Assembly (NCBI RefSeq): GCF_013378075.1
Contig: NZ_CP051131.1
Coordinates: forward strand, 558,001-622,000
Source: Parasphingopyxis algicola
Lineage (GTDB): Bacteria > Pseudomonadota > Alphaproteobacteria > Sphingomonadales > Sphingomonadaceae
Length of the DNA: 64,000 bases
Reading direction: 5' to 3'
The notes below the pieces were generated by a model that searched no databases, was not told the DNA's origin, and saw nothing but the letters and a program-made list of their open reading frames with translations. Made by a program: the position numbers and the translations under genes. Below, piece after piece: positions 54,253 to 63,810 of the stretch (the stretch's first letter is position 1; each line of letters opens with the position of its first letter).

Positions 54253-55637
54253 CAGCCTTCCTTTCTCCGTCGTTCGAGATTGAGCCTGATACCATTTTCC
54301 GAGCGCAAGGTCAGCCGCGCAATCGGCTTGGGCACATGGCCCTCGACCGGCGACACCGTCCAGTCGCGCATGATCGTGGCGAGCACGATCACCGCTTCCT
54401 GCAGCGCGAAGGCCGCGCCGAGGCAGACGCGCGGGCCTTTCGAAAAGGGGAGATAGGCCTTTTGCTCGGACGCCCTGGTTTCCGCCCGGCCGAACCGGTC
54501 GGGATCGAAGACGTCCGGATCCTCCCAATGCTCGGTATGGCGATGCTCGAGCAGCGGAGAGACGAAGAGGATGGCGCCCGGCAGGATGTGCTTGCCGCGC
54601 ATCTCCTGCTCCTCGGTCGCGTCGCGCGGGATGAAGGCGACCGGCGGATAGAGGCGCAGCGTCTCGCGGAACACGTCGCGAGTAAAGGGCAGGCGGCGCA
54701 TCTTCTCGAATTCGAGCGGCCCGTCCGCGAACACGGCATCGGCTTCGTCCTGCATCCGCACCTGGACCTCCGGGCATTGCGCGATCAGGTACAGCGCCCA
54801 GGCGAGCGCCGAGGCCGAGGTTTCATGCCCGGCGAGGAACATGATGCCGATCTGGTCGACCAGTTCGCGCTCGTCGAACCGCTTGCTGGTCTCCGGATCT
54901 TCGGCGCGGATGAAGCTGGCGAGCATATCGCGGTCGGGGACGTCCGCGCCGCGTTCGATCGCGCCAAGCCGCTCGCGGACCGGTTTGTGGAGCAGTTCGC
55001 GGATAGTCGAAGCGGACCGCCGGGCCCGCAGCTTGCCGAGCGACAGCCATTGCGGCACGCCGGCCAGCGTCCATACGCCATGCTGCCAGGCGAGATGCTG
55101 GAAGCGCTCGAAATTCTCGAAAATGATCTCTGCCTCTTCGCGGGTGAAGGGCCGCGAATAGATGGTGCGGAAGATGACGTCGGCGGTCACATGCGTCATT
55201 TCGAGATCGACCTGCGTGTCGGGACCGGCCGCGCCTGATTCGAACCGCTCCGTCATCGCGTCCACTGCCTCGCGCATGAGCGGGAAGATCGCCTTGATCC
55301 GGGTCGCCTCGAAGGCGGGGTCCATCATCCGCCGCTGCTGCTTCCACAGATCGCCGTTCGAGACGAAAATACTCTCGCCGAGCAGCAGCTCGAGCATCGT
55401 CGCCATCAGGTCCGACTTGGGATAGCGATCGACATCGCCGAGCAGGATCTGCTGGACCAGATCGGGCTGGTTGACGAAATACATGGTCCGGCGCGGGAGG
55501 CGCACCTCGCCGAGCTTCATCGAATAGCTGTTCGCATAGAGCGGCGCGGTCGAGGAATGAAAGCTCTTTACGAAGCGCGCGAGCGGCCCGAGCTTTTTCG
55601 GGTTGCCGGCGGGCTTGGGCGGGACAAATGGGGTCAT
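54252..55637 (-). CDS. Cytochrome P450
   Basis: A 461-residue heme monooxygenase. It has the I-helix AGHETS oxygen-binding motif, the ExxR motif (RETLRLYPP), and the heme-binding FSKGPRVCLG with proximal Cys405. No membrane anchor is seen, so it is soluble. The substrate is not identifiable; length and motifs match bacterial class with ferredoxin partners, and none is encoded nearby. The start at 55637 overlaps the hydrolase gene by 4 bases; an open extension upstream lies within that gene. Confidence 0.93.
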   Translation of the reverse strand: MTPFVPPKPAGNPKKLGPLARFVKSFHSSTAPLYANSYSMKLGEVRLPRRTMYFVNQPDLVQQILLGDVDRYPKSDLMATMLELLLGESIFVSNGDLWKQQRRMMDPAFEATRIKAIFPLMREAVDAMTERFESGAAGPDTQVDLEMTHVTADVIFRTIYSRPFTREEAEIIFENFERFQHLAWQHGVWTLAGVPQWLSLGKLRARRSASTIRELLHKPVRERLGAIERGADVPDRDMLASFIRAEDPETSKRFDERELVDQIGIMFLAGHETSASALAWALYLIAQCPEVQVRMQDEADAVFADGPLEFEKMRRLPFTRDVFRETLRLYPPVAFIPRDATEEQEMRGKHILPGAILFVSPLLEHRHTEHWEDPDVFDPDRFGRAETRASEQKAYLPFSKGPRVCLGAAFALQEAVIVLATIMRDWTVSPVEGHVPKPIARLTLRSENGIRLNLERRRKEG

Positions 55638-56818
55638 CGCACGGCCTTCATGCGCCCGCGCCGCAGTCGTGTGAAGTCCCGCGCCGACGGGCGATGGGCG
55701 AAGCGGTCGGCGAGCTTCTCCGGCCCGGCGGTGATAGCGAAATAGTCGTAATCGGCGGGCTTGGCGGCGGCCATGATGTACTGGAAATGGAGCCGCATCC
55801 AGTTGCGCGACTGTTTGTCGAATTCCGCCTTCGGCATGATCTCGTGGAATTTCGCGTTCAGCAGCTTGGGATTTTTCCGGTCCGCATTGCGGTCGCCGAT
55901 CGCCGTATAGGGATCGACAAGCGCGAAACAGGCGCCGTCTGGCGGCGCGGAGATATCGAGCCAGTCGACCGCATCGCTTTCGGCGACGGCGGCGATCTCG
56001 TCCCGCATCGCCTGCGCTTCGGGCAGCCAGGCGAGCCACATGATCGTTTGCCCTAGCGTCAGCAGCGAGAGGGTCGGCGCGTCGTCGGGCATGTCGTCGA
56101 GCGCGCGCGCGACGACGGCGATCGCCAGCGCCGCGCCGTAACTGTGGCCGACGACGAGGATCTCATCGACACCGCCTTCCTTGAGGCGCGCGCGGAGGAG
56201 GTCGCCGAAATCGTCGCGGCGGCGGTCGAGCGAGCGGGTGCGGCTCTGCTCCTCGCGCTCGTGGAAGCTGAGAATGCGCCCGACCCAGGTCAGGTTGAAC
56301 TTCTGCTCGAGCCGATAGGCGAGCCAGAGCAATCCGAACCCGATGGCGAGGCCGGCCACCAGTCCGGCCACGCCGATCGCCAGATAGCCGATCGCGCTCA
56401 GGCCGATGCCGAGCAGGATCAGCAGCAGGATCGCGATCGCCGGCATGGTCGCGGTGACGCCGGCGGGCCAGCTCCACCGGAAGGTCTTGGCGAAGACCCC
56501 CGACCGCAGCGCCCGCCAGCTCGCCGTCAAGGTCACCCAGGCGAGCTTTGCCGGCTGCTTGACCCAGAATTGGCGGACGATGTCGTCCCATTCGCAATAG
56601 AGATATTCGGTTTCCGTCGTCCCGGCGGCGTCGGAATGGCGGACGTCCCAGCGCACCAGATGGTCGGCGATCCGTTTCCGCTTGCCGGTTTCGATATCGT
56701 ATCCGGACACCGCCGCCTGTTTTTGCGCCTCGGCGCGGTAGAGCTGATGGTAATAGCGCACGCCGCGCGGATCGAACCCGCTCAGATAGAGGACGAGGCG
56801 GCGGCGGACTTCGCTCAT
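55634..56818 (-). CDS. Membrane-inserted alpha/beta hydrolase-like protein
   Basis: A 394-residue protein. It opens with a strand RRRLVLYLSGFDPRG, then two membrane helices at about residues 122-169 as a hairpin, and then the nucleophile elbow GHSYGA with Ser226 and a hydrolase-like core. A membrane hairpin within the hydrolase core is unusual. It might be an esterase, lipase or thioesterase, but the substrate is unknown. Coupled to the TrmH-like gene upstream and the P450 downstream by 4-base overlaps. Confidence 0.72.
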   Translation of the reverse strand: MSEVRRRLVLYLSGFDPRGVRYYHQLYRAEAQKQAAVSGYDIETGKRKRIADHLVRWDVRHSDAAGTTETEYLYCEWDDIVRQFWVKQPAKLAWVTLTASWRALRSGVFAKTFRWSWPAGVTATMPAIAILLLILLGIGLSAIGYLAIGVAGLVAGLAIGFGLLWLAYRLEQKFNLTWVGRILSFHEREEQSRTRSLDRRRDDFGDLLRARLKEGGVDEILVVGHSYGAALAIAVVARALDDMPDDAPTLSLLTLGQTIMWLAWLPEAQAMRDEIAAVAESDAVDWLDISAPPDGACFALVDPYTAIGDRNADRKNPKLLNAKFHEIMPKAEFDKQSRNWMRLHFQYIMAAAKPADYDYFAITAGPEKLADRFAHRPSARDFTRLRRGRMKAVR

Positions 56819-57615
56819 CGCCGGAACTGGTTCAGCACTTCATAGGCCATGACGGCGGTCGCGACGGCCGCATTCAGGCTGTCGGCCTTGCCGCGCATCG
56901 GCATCTTGACGAGCAGGTCGCAGGCCGCGGCATAGTCGGCCGGCAGTCCGGCCGATTCATTGCCGGTCAGGATGAAGGTCGGCGGCACGTAACCGGGCTG
57001 CTGATAGTCGAGATCGGTATCGAGGCTCGTGCCCACGAGCATGCCGTCGCCCTCACGCAGCCAGGCGATGAACTCGGCCCAGCGCGCGGTCGCGATCGCC
57101 TGGGTGAAAAGCGCGCCCATCGAGGCACGCACCGCCTCGACCGAGAAGGGATCGGCGCAGTCGTCGACGAGAATGAGCCCGCCCGCGCCAACGGCGTCGC
57201 CGGTCCGCAACATCGTCCCCAGATTGCCGGGATCGCGCAGCGCCTGCGCGACCAGCCAGATATCGGCTTTGCTGCGGTCGATCGCGGCCAGCCCGGTATC
57301 GAATTCGCGATAGATGCCGACCACCGCCTGCGGATTGTCCTTGCCCGACAGCTTGGAAAGGATCGCGCGCGTCGTCTGTATCGCCTCGCCGCCGGCATGT
57401 TCGGTCGCCGAAACCAGCGCCTGCGTGCGGGGATGATCGCTGGACTCCGGCGCATAGAAAATCTGCTCGGGCAGCCGGCCGCTCTCTTCCGCCTCGGTCA
57501 GGATGCGCAGCCCCTCGGCGAGAAACAGGCCTTCGCTGCGCCGGTTCTTCTTGTCGCGCAGCGACCGGGCCCGCTTGATCAGCGGATTTGAGAATGCCGT
57601 AATGTCTCGGGGCAG
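56815..57615 (-). CDS. TrmH/SpoU-family RNA 2'-O-methyltransferase, CTG start
   Basis: A 266-residue SPOUT methylase acting on tRNA or rRNA ribose. The knot motifs are DPGNLGTMLRTGDA near residue 130, LTGNESAGLP near residue 218 and ADSLNAAVATAVMAYE near residue 246. The N-terminal substrate-binding domain (ITAFSNPLIKRARSLRDKK..., from residue 5) has no ATG, GTG or TTG before residue 98. The frame closes upstream at the HPr stop TGA. CTG at 57615, preceded by GGGGAGGA at 7 bases, is the best start. ATT at 57603 is possible. A start at GTG 57324 would remove the whole N-domain. Confidence 0.8.
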   Translation of the reverse strand: MPRDITAFSNPLIKRARSLRDKKNRRSEGLFLAEGLRILTEAEESGRLPEQIFYAPESSDHPRTQALVSATEHAGGEAIQTTRAILSKLSGKDNPQAVVGIYREFDTGLAAIDRSKADIWLVAQALRDPGNLGTMLRTGDAVGAGGLILVDDCADPFSVEAVRASMGALFTQAIATARWAEFIAWLREGDGMLVGTSLDTDLDYQQPGYVPPTFILTGNESAGLPADYAAACDLLVKMPMRGKADSLNAAVATAVMAYEVLNQFRR

Positions 57616-57618
57616 GGG

Positions 57619-57891
57619 TCAGTCCTCCCCGAATTTGGACTCGACCAGCGCCGCCAGCTTGTCGACCGCTTCCTCCGCCCCGTCGCCCCGCGCCCGGATC
57701 GTAATCGTGTCGCCCATCGCGGCGCCGAGCATCATCAGATCGAGGATCGAGGATCCGGCGACGCTCTGCCCGTCCCGCGATACCTCGATATCGGTGTCGA
57801 GTTCGCTGACCAGGGTCACGAATTTGCTGCTCGCCCGGGCATGGAGCCCGCGCTGATTGGTAATAGTGACCGTGCGTTCGGCCGCGCTCAA
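57619..57891 (-). CDS. HPr-family phosphocarrier (nitrogen PTS)
   Basis: A 90-residue PTS phosphocarrier. The phosphorylated His17 is in QRGLHARAS, and Ser48 in GSSILDL aligns with the regulatory Ser46 of classical HPr. With the adjacent EIIA it forms a nitrogen-type PTS that senses metabolism rather than transports sugar. Start overlaps the EIIA stop by 4 bases. Its stop is in frame with and 3 bases before the methylase start. Confidence 0.93.
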   Translation of the reverse strand: MSAAERTVTITNQRGLHARASSKFVTLVSELDTDIEVSRDGQSVAGSSILDLMMLGAAMGDTITIRARGDGAEEAVDKLAALVESKFGED

Positions 57892-58292
57892 GCCGCTTGT
57901 CCCAATATTTCGGACGCGACGGAGATATATTTCTTGCCGGCATCGCGGGCCGCGGCGACGGCATCGGTCACGCTCATCGACTGGCGCGCGCTGGCGAGCC
58001 GGATCAGCATCGGCAGGTTCATGCCGGCGATCACCTCGACCTGTTCGGGCCGCATCAGCGATATGGAGAGATTGGAGGGCGTACCGCCGAACAGGTCGGT
58101 CAGCACGATCACGCCCTTGCCGTTATCGACCTTCTTCACCGCCTCGGCGATCTCGGCGCGCCGTTCTTCCATGTCGTCGTCCGGGCCGATGCAGATCGCC
58201 TCGACCAGTTCCTGCGCGCCCACGACATGCTCCATCGCCACCACGAATTCGCGCGCAAGATTGCCATGCGTCACCAGAACCAGCCCGATCAT
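57888..58292 (-). CDS. PTS EIIA component (mannose/fructose type)
   Basis: A 134-residue EIIA-Man-type protein with phosphorylated His9 in LVTHGNLA and the GVIVLTDLFGGTPSN segment near residue 62. In alphaproteobacteria this protein follows hprK or rapZ and belongs to a regulatory PTS. It starts directly after the rapZ stop and overlaps HPr by 4 bases. Confidence 0.92.
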   Translation of the reverse strand: MIGLVLVTHGNLAREFVVAMEHVVGAQELVEAICIGPDDDMEERRAEIAEAVKKVDNGKGVIVLTDLFGGTPSNLSISLMRPEQVEVIAGMNLPMLIRLASARQSMSVTDAVAAARDAGKKYISVASEILGQAA

Positions 58293-59237
58293 TCACTCAC
58301 CTGTATTGCCATTTTCGCCCGCGGCCACCCGCTCGACGGAATCGAGCGACGGAAAGGCCAGATCGCGGTGGGCGACCGTGGGGGAAAATCCGGCCTTACG
58401 CAACCGTTCGGCGACCCGTTCGGCAACATGTACCGATCTGTGTCGCCCGCCCGTACAGCCAAAGGCGAGCGTAACATAGGCTTTCCCTTCGGCCTGGTAT
58501 CGCGGCAGCAGGAGCAGCGCGAGATCCTCGATACGGGTTACGGCCTCCTCATAGGCGGAATCTTCGGCGATATAGTCGCCGACCGACGCGTCCAGACCGG
58601 TCAGCGGCCGCAAATCCTTGTCCCAATGCGGGTTGCGCAGGAACCGCATGTCGAACACCAGATCCGCATTGCGCAATATACCGCGGGCAAAGCCGAACGA
58701 TGAGACGGTAACCACGAGCTCCTCGGCGCTTTTCGAGCCGAAGCGCGCCCGCAGCTCTTTCTGGAGATCGTTGGCCGAACTGTCGGTCGTATCGATCACA
58801 TGGGCGGCCCAGCGCCTGAGCGGCGTCATGATCTCGCGTTCGAGCCCCACGCCGTGCGCCGCCGGGCGGTCGAGCGCCAGCGGATGGCGCCGCCGGGTTT
58901 CGGAAAAACGCCTCTCGAGTTCGCGGCCGCCGCAGTCGAGAAAGACGGTTTCGATATCGAGCGCATGGGATTTTGCGAGCCCTTTGATCCGCTCGACGAT
59001 GGAATTGGCGTCGAAACCGCGCGTCCGGCTGTCGATGCCGATGGCGATCGATCGCTCGGCCTTGATCGGGTCGAGCGGCACGCTGGTCTCGAACAACTTG
59101 TCGAACAGACTCAACGGCAGATTGTCGACCGTTTCCCAGCCCATATCCTCGAACGTGCGCAAGGCCGTGGATTTGCCGGCGCCGGACATTCCGGTGACGA
59201 GCAATATGCGCCGATCATATGGGTTCGTGTCAGTCAT
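58293..59237 (-). CDS. rapZ: RapZ nucleotide-binding adapter
   Basis: A 314-residue P-loop protein with Walker A GMSGAGKST at residues 16-24 and the C-terminal RNA-binding domain ending in LAFGCTGGRHRSVHVAE. In enterobacteria RapZ controls glucosamine-6-phosphate synthase through RNase E and small RNAs; the alphaproteobacterial role is less clear. It follows chvG with a 4-base overlap. No hprK lies between them. Confidence 0.92.
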   Translation of the reverse strand: MTDTNPYDRRILLVTGMSGAGKSTALRTFEDMGWETVDNLPLSLFDKLFETSVPLDPIKAERSIAIGIDSRTRGFDANSIVERIKGLAKSHALDIETVFLDCGGRELERRFSETRRRHPLALDRPAAHGVGLEREIMTPLRRWAAHVIDTTDSSANDLQKELRARFGSKSAEELVVTVSSFGFARGILRNADLVFDMRFLRNPHWDKDLRPLTGLDASVGDYIAEDSAYEEAVTRIEDLALLLLPRYQAEGKAYVTLAFGCTGGRHRSVHVAERVAERLRKAGFSPTVAHRDLAFPSLDSVERVAAGENGNTGE

Positions 59238-60787
59238 GCGCCGGCCATCGGCAAGATAATGGTGAAACGCGCGCCATTTGCCGAATCGTCGCGGTTTCCA
59301 GCCTCGATATTTCCATCATGCCCGTCGACAATAGCCTTGGCGATGGCGAGGCCCAAGCCCGAATGCTTGCCGAAATCCTCGTCGGAAGGCCGCATGCTGT
59401 GGAACCGGCGGAATATCTGCTCGCGCTGTTCTTCGGGAATACCCGGCCCCTCGTCCTCGACGGCGACATGGACGCGCTCGCCGTCACCGGTCGCGGCAAT
59501 CCGGACCGTGCCGTTCGCCGGCGAGAAGGACACCGCATTGTCGAGCAGGTTTTCCAGCGCCCGGGCCAGTTGCGACGCATCGCCCATCACGACCGCGCTG
59601 CCGGTCCGGGGGCGGCCGAAGGCGATGCGCACCTCGCTGTTGCGCCCGCGTTCGTCCCGGCTTTTGACGATGGAGCCGATAAGATCGCCGATATCGACCC
59701 GCTCGAAATTCGCGCGCGACAGTTCGGCATCGATCCGCGACGCCGTCGATATTTCGGTGATCAGGCGGTCGAGCCGACGGACATCGTCCTGGACGACGTC
59801 GAGCAGCCGGGCCTGCAGCGCCGGATCCTCGACCTTGCGCAGCGTGTCGACGGCCGAGCTGAGCGACGCGAGCGGGTTTTTGAGTTCGTGCGCCACATCG
59901 GCGGCAAAGGCTTCGGTCGCATCGATCCTGTGCCGCAATGCCTGGCTCATATCGGAAAGGGTCCGCGCCAGCAGCCCGATCTCGTCGCGCCGTGACGGCA
60001 GGCGCGGTAGAACGACCTCGCGCGCCCGACCAAGCCGGACGCGCCGGGCCGCAAGCGACAGACGCCGGAGCGGGCGGACGATCGTCCGCGCGAGAAACAG
60101 CGACAGCAGGATCGAAACCAGCGCGGCGACGAATATGATGATGCCGAGCCGCAGCCGTTCGTTGCGCACATCGCCGCGGATATCCCGCGCATTGGCCGTC
60201 ACCAGCGCGATCTGGCCGGGTTCGCGGGAGAGCGGTATCGCCACCGACACCATCGGCGTGCGGTCGGGCGCCAACGCGAGCTGCGTCGCCACCACGCTGC
60301 TTTCGGGAATGTCCGCCGCGAATTCCCAGGCCGACAGCCGGTCGATCTCGGGCTCCTCGAAACGGGGCAGGGGATCGGCATTGACCACCGTCTCGATCCC
60401 CTGATCCATCCACCGGGCGACGCTGCGGCGCCACGGTTCGGTTGCCGGATCGCGATTGACATAGGTCGGTTCGGCAACGTCCCAGCTGTCCAGTATCGCG
60501 CGGCCACCGGCATCGTAGATCCGGATCCGGTGGCCGCTCCGCATTCCCAGCGCCGCCAATATCTCGGCCCGTTCGCCGGGATCGGCGCGATCGATGACGT
60601 TGGCGATCAGTTCGGCCTGGGTTTCGGTCTGCCGGGTCCGTTCGTCGAGCAGCCGCACACGGTAATTATCGAGCCAGAAGAAGCTGCCGGCGAGCAGCGC
60701 GACCGCGAAGATGTTGACGGCCAGAATGCGGCTCGTCAGCGACCATCGCGCCGACCATCTCAGGTCAAGATCGTCGCCCGATTCCAC
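59234..60787 (-). CDS. chvG: ChvG-type sensor histidine kinase
   Basis: A 517-residue membrane sensor. Helix 1 is at residues 22-40, a periplasmic sensor domain follows to about 210, helix 2 is at about 213-235, then HAMP, and the dimerisation domain with His300 in DVAHELKNPLASL. The ATPase domain has ENLLDNAVSFSP and EDEGPGIP. ChvG (ExoS) senses acid or envelope stress and controls succinoglycan, flagella and virulence in relatives. The GTG start directly follows the chvI stop. Confidence 0.9.
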   Translation of the reverse strand: MESGDDLDLRWSARWSLTSRILAVNIFAVALLAGSFFWLDNYRVRLLDERTRQTETQAELIANVIDRADPGERAEILAALGMRSGHRIRIYDAGGRAILDSWDVAEPTYVNRDPATEPWRRSVARWMDQGIETVVNADPLPRFEEPEIDRLSAWEFAADIPESSVVATQLALAPDRTPMVSVAIPLSREPGQIALVTANARDIRGDVRNERLRLGIIIFVAALVSILLSLFLARTIVRPLRRLSLAARRVRLGRAREVVLPRLPSRRDEIGLLARTLSDMSQALRHRIDATEAFAADVAHELKNPLASLSSAVDTLRKVEDPALQARLLDVVQDDVRRLDRLITEISTASRIDAELSRANFERVDIGDLIGSIVKSRDERGRNSEVRIAFGRPRTGSAVVMGDASQLARALENLLDNAVSFSPANGTVRIAATGDGERVHVAVEDEGPGIPEEQREQIFRRFHSMRPSDEDFGKHSGLGLAIAKAIVDGHDGNIEAGNRDDSANGARFTIILPMAGA

Positions 60788-61501
60788 CTATTCCTCGGCG
60801 AAACGGTAGCCGACTCCGTATAGCGTTTCGATCGCGTCGAACTCGTCGTCGACCTGCCGGAACTTCCGGCGGAGCCGCTTGATATGGCTGTCGATGGTGC
60901 GATCGTCGACATAGACGTCGTCGGTATAGGCCGCGTCCATCAGCTGATCGCGCGATTTGACGATGCCCGGGCGCTGTGCGAGCGATTCCAGGATCATGAA
61001 TTCGGTCACAGTCAGCGTCACATTCTCGCCGGCCCAGCTCACCCGGTGCCGGGCGGGATCCATTTCGAGCCGTCCGCGGACGATCCGCTCGGGCAGTTCC
61101 TCGGCCGCACTTTCTTCTCCGCCGGTCTGCGACGACAGTTCGCTGCGGCGCAATATCGCGCGGATCCGGGCGATCAGCAGGCGCTGGGAAAAGGGTTTGG
61201 AGATATAGTCGTCCGCGCCCATCGCCAGGCCCAGCGCTTCGTCCAGCTCGTCGTCCTTGGAGGTCAGGAAGATCACGGGAATCGCGCTCTTCTCGCGCAG
61301 CCGGCGGAGCAGTTCCATACCGTCCATCTGCGGCATCTTGATGTCGAGCACGGCAAGGTCCGGCGGATTCTCGATCAGCGCCTTGAGCGCCGTCTCGCCG
61401 TCGGAATAGATGCGCGTCGCGAAGCCTTCGGACTGCAGCGCAATCGAAACCGAGGTCAAAATATTCTTGTCGTCGTCGACAAGCGCGATCGTGGCGGTCA
61501 T
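60788..61501 (-). CDS. chvI: ChvI-type response regulator
   Basis: A 237-residue OmpR-family regulator with receiver phosphorylation site Asp53 ([11 protein letters not shown]) and a C-terminal winged helix ([18 protein letters not shown]). It pairs with ChvG. It is the first gene of the minus-strand chain, divergent from pckA with 191 bases between; the same pckA-chvI arrangement is common in alphaproteobacteria. Confidence 0.9.
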   Translation of the reverse strand: MTATIALVDDDKNILTSVSIALQSEGFATRIYSDGETALKALIENPPDLAVLDIKMPQMDGMELLRRLREKSAIPVIFLTSKDDELDEALGLAMGADDYISKPFSQRLLIARIRAILRRSELSSQTGGEESAAEELPERIVRGRLEMDPARHRVSWAGENVTLTVTEFMILESLAQRPGIVKSRDQLMDAAYTDDVYVDDRTIDSHIKRLRRKFRQVDDEFDAIETLYGVGYRFAEE

Positions 61502-61692
61502 CCGGTTACCATATCCTAGGAGTTCCGGGCCTGACTAGCGGCCTCGGCACGGCGCGGCAATGGGCGCTTTTCACCGATATTCGAGTCTCGCGCGTTGATT
61601 TTTCCGTCGTCAACTGCTTAGGCCTGAGGGCAAGCGACGACGGCGCTTTTCAAGGCAGCCGCGTTCTTTCCGATTTTCTTAGGAGACTTGAA

Positions 61693-63309
61693 TTGTCCGC
61701 TCGTACCCCCGCTTTCGATTTGGCCAAACAGGGAATCGATACCGGTACTGCCGATCTGCACTGGAACCTGGACACCGCACCGCTGATCGAAACATCGGTC
61801 GAGCGCGGTGAAGGGCGCCTCGCCAAACATGGTCCGCTGGTCGTCGAAACCGGCAAGCATACCGGCCGTTCGGCAAACGACAAGTTCATCGTGCGCGACG
61901 ACGAGACCGAGGACACCGTCTGGTGGGGCAAGGTCAACGTCCCGATGTCGCCCGAGCATTTTGCCGCGCTCAAGGAGGATTTCCTGAGCGAAGTCGCGAA
62001 GAAGGACACGCTGTTCGTCCAGGACCTCCACGGCGGATCGCAGCCCGACCACCGCGTCCGGGTCCGCGTCATCAACGAACTCGCCTGGCACAATCTCTTC
62101 ATCCGCACCTTGCTGTGCCGTCCCGAGGAGAGCGAACTGGCCGGGTTCGAGCCCGAATATACGATCATCGACCTGCCCAGCTTCCGCGCCGATCCCGAGC
62201 GTCACGGCACGCGGTCGGAAACCGTCGTCGCGGTCAATCTCTCCGAAAAGCTGATCCTGATCGGCGGCACCAAATATGCCGGCGAAATGAAGAAGTCGGT
62301 GTTCGGCATCCTCAACTACAAGCTGCCGGCGGACGGCATCATGCCGATGCACTGTTCGGCGAATATCGGCCCGGAAGGCGATACCGCGATCTTCTTCGGC
62401 CTGTCGGGCACCGGCAAGACGACGCTGTCGGCCGATGCGAGCCGCACGCTGATCGGCGACGACGAACATGGCTGGTCCGATACCGCGGTCTTCAATTTCG
62501 AGGGCGGTTGCTATGCCAAGATGATCCGGCTGTCCGAAGAGGCCGAGCCGGAAATCTACGCAACGACGCGCCGTTTCGGCACGGTCCTGGAAAATGTCGT
62601 CATGGACCCGGCGACGCGGGAACTCGATTTCGACGATTCGAGCCTCGCGGAGAACAGCCGGGGCGCCTATCCGATCGACTTCATTCCGAACAGCTCGGAA
62701 GAAAATCTCGGCCCGGTACCCAAGAACGTCATCATGCTGACCGCCGATGCGTTCGGCGTTCTGCCGCCGATCGCGCGGCTGACGCCCGACCAGGCCATGT
62801 ATCACTTCCTTTCCGGCTACACGGCCAAGGTCGCCGGCACCGAAATCGGCGTGACCGAACCCGAAGCGACCTTCTCGACCTGTTTCGGCGCACCCTTCAT
62901 GCCGCGCCATCCGAGCGTCTACGGCAACCTGCTCAAGGAACGGATCGCCAAGGGCGGCGTCAGATGCTGGCTCGTCAACACGGGCTGGACCGGCGGCAAA
63001 TACGGCGTCGGCAACCGCATGCCGATCAAGGCGACGCGCGCGCTGCTCAATGCGGCGCTCGACGGCAGCCTCAACGATGCCGAATTCCGCACCGATCCCA
63101 ATTTCGGGTTCGATGTGCCGGTTTCGGTGCCCAATCTCGAAAAACTGGGCGTCGACGACGCGATCCTCGATCCGCGCGGCACCTGGGACGATCCCGAAGC
63201 CTATGACGAGATGGCCGCCAAGCTCGTCGGGCTGTTCATCGACAATTTCGCCCAGTTCGAAGAGCATGTCGATCAGGGCGTCCGCGAAGCGGCACCGACA
63301 CCGGCCTGA
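61693..63309 (+). CDS. pckA: Phosphoenolpyruvate carboxykinase (ATP)
   Basis: A 538-residue gluconeogenic enzyme that converts oxaloacetate and ATP to PEP. The kinase P-loop is [11 protein letters not shown] near residue 236, and the [14 protein letters not shown] stretch is near residue 439. The start is TTG at 61693, with AGGAGA at 61681-61686 giving proper spacing. The promoter lies in the 191-base gap shared with chvI. Length is typical of the ATP-dependent form. Confidence 0.96.
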   Translation: MSARTPAFDLAKQGIDTGTADLHWNLDTAPLIETSVERGEGRLAKHGPLVVETGKHTGRSANDKFIVRDDETEDTVWWGKVNVPMSPEHFAALKEDFLSEVAKKDTLFVQDLHGGSQPDHRVRVRVINELAWHNLFIRTLLCRPEESELAGFEPEYTIIDLPSFRADPERHGTRSETVVAVNLSEKLILIGGTKYAGEMKKSVFGILNYKLPADGIMPMHCSANIGPEGDTAIFFGLSGTGKTTLSADASRTLIGDDEHGWSDTAVFNFEGGCYAKMIRLSEEAEPEIYATTRRFGTVLENVVMDPATRELDFDDSSLAENSRGAYPIDFIPNSSEENLGPVPKNVIMLTADAFGVLPPIARLTPDQAMYHFLSGYTAKVAGTEIGVTEPEATFSTCFGAPFMPRHPSVYGNLLKERIAKGGVRCWLVNTGWTGGKYGVGNRMPIKATRALLNAALDGSLNDAEFRTDPNFGFDVPVSVPNLEKLGVDDAILDPRGTWDDPEAYDEMAAKLVGLFIDNFAQFEEHVDQGVREAAPTPA

Positions 63310-63312
63310 TCG

Positions 63313-63804
63313 TTACGAGCCGCTGCCGGATTCCGATCCCTCATCGGCGGGCAGCGCGTCGATCGGCTCGACGGCGAGCCGGTTGCCTTCCGCGCCGACG
63401 ATCCGCATCCGCGTGCCGACCGCCGCATCCGGCCCCGATGCCGACCAGACGCTGTCGCCGACCTTGACGCGGCCGAGGCCGCTCTCGATCGGTTCGACGA
63501 CCTCGACCGTCTGGCCGATCATCTGGGCGATCCGCGCGTTCAGCAGCGGCGCGCTCGAGAGGATCGGATAGACGTCGAACCAGCGTTTCGCGACATAGAC
63601 CGACGCGACCGAGGCCAGCGCGAAGATCAGCAATTGCAGCGGGAAAGACAGGGGCAGGGCGAAGCCCAGGATTCCAGTCAGGATCGCCGCGCCGCCGAGG
63701 AACATCAGATAGGCGCCGGGCGCGATCATCTCCGATATCAACAGGATTATCCCCAGGATAACCCACAGCATTTCGCTGCTCAATTCGATACCGCCGATAT
63801 TCAT
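63313..63804 (-). CDS. NfeD-like membrane protein
   Basis: A 163-residue protein with three hydrophobic helices (about residues 12-30, 32-52, 55-75) and a C-terminal OB-fold-like domain, the short NfeD1b form. NfeD proteins pair with SPFH/stomatin proteins, and the partial SPFH gene lies 6 bases upstream. The pair probably organises membrane microdomains. It is convergent with pckA with a 3-base gap. Confidence 0.85.
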   Translation of the reverse strand: MNIGGIELSSEMLWVILGIILLISEMIAPGAYLMFLGGAAILTGILGFALPLSFPLQLLIFALASVASVYVAKRWFDVYPILSSAPLLNARIAQMIGQTVEVVEPIESGLGRVKVGDSVWSASGPDAAVGTRMRIVGAEGNRLAVEPIDALPADEGSESGSGS

Positions 63805-63810
63805 CTGCTC

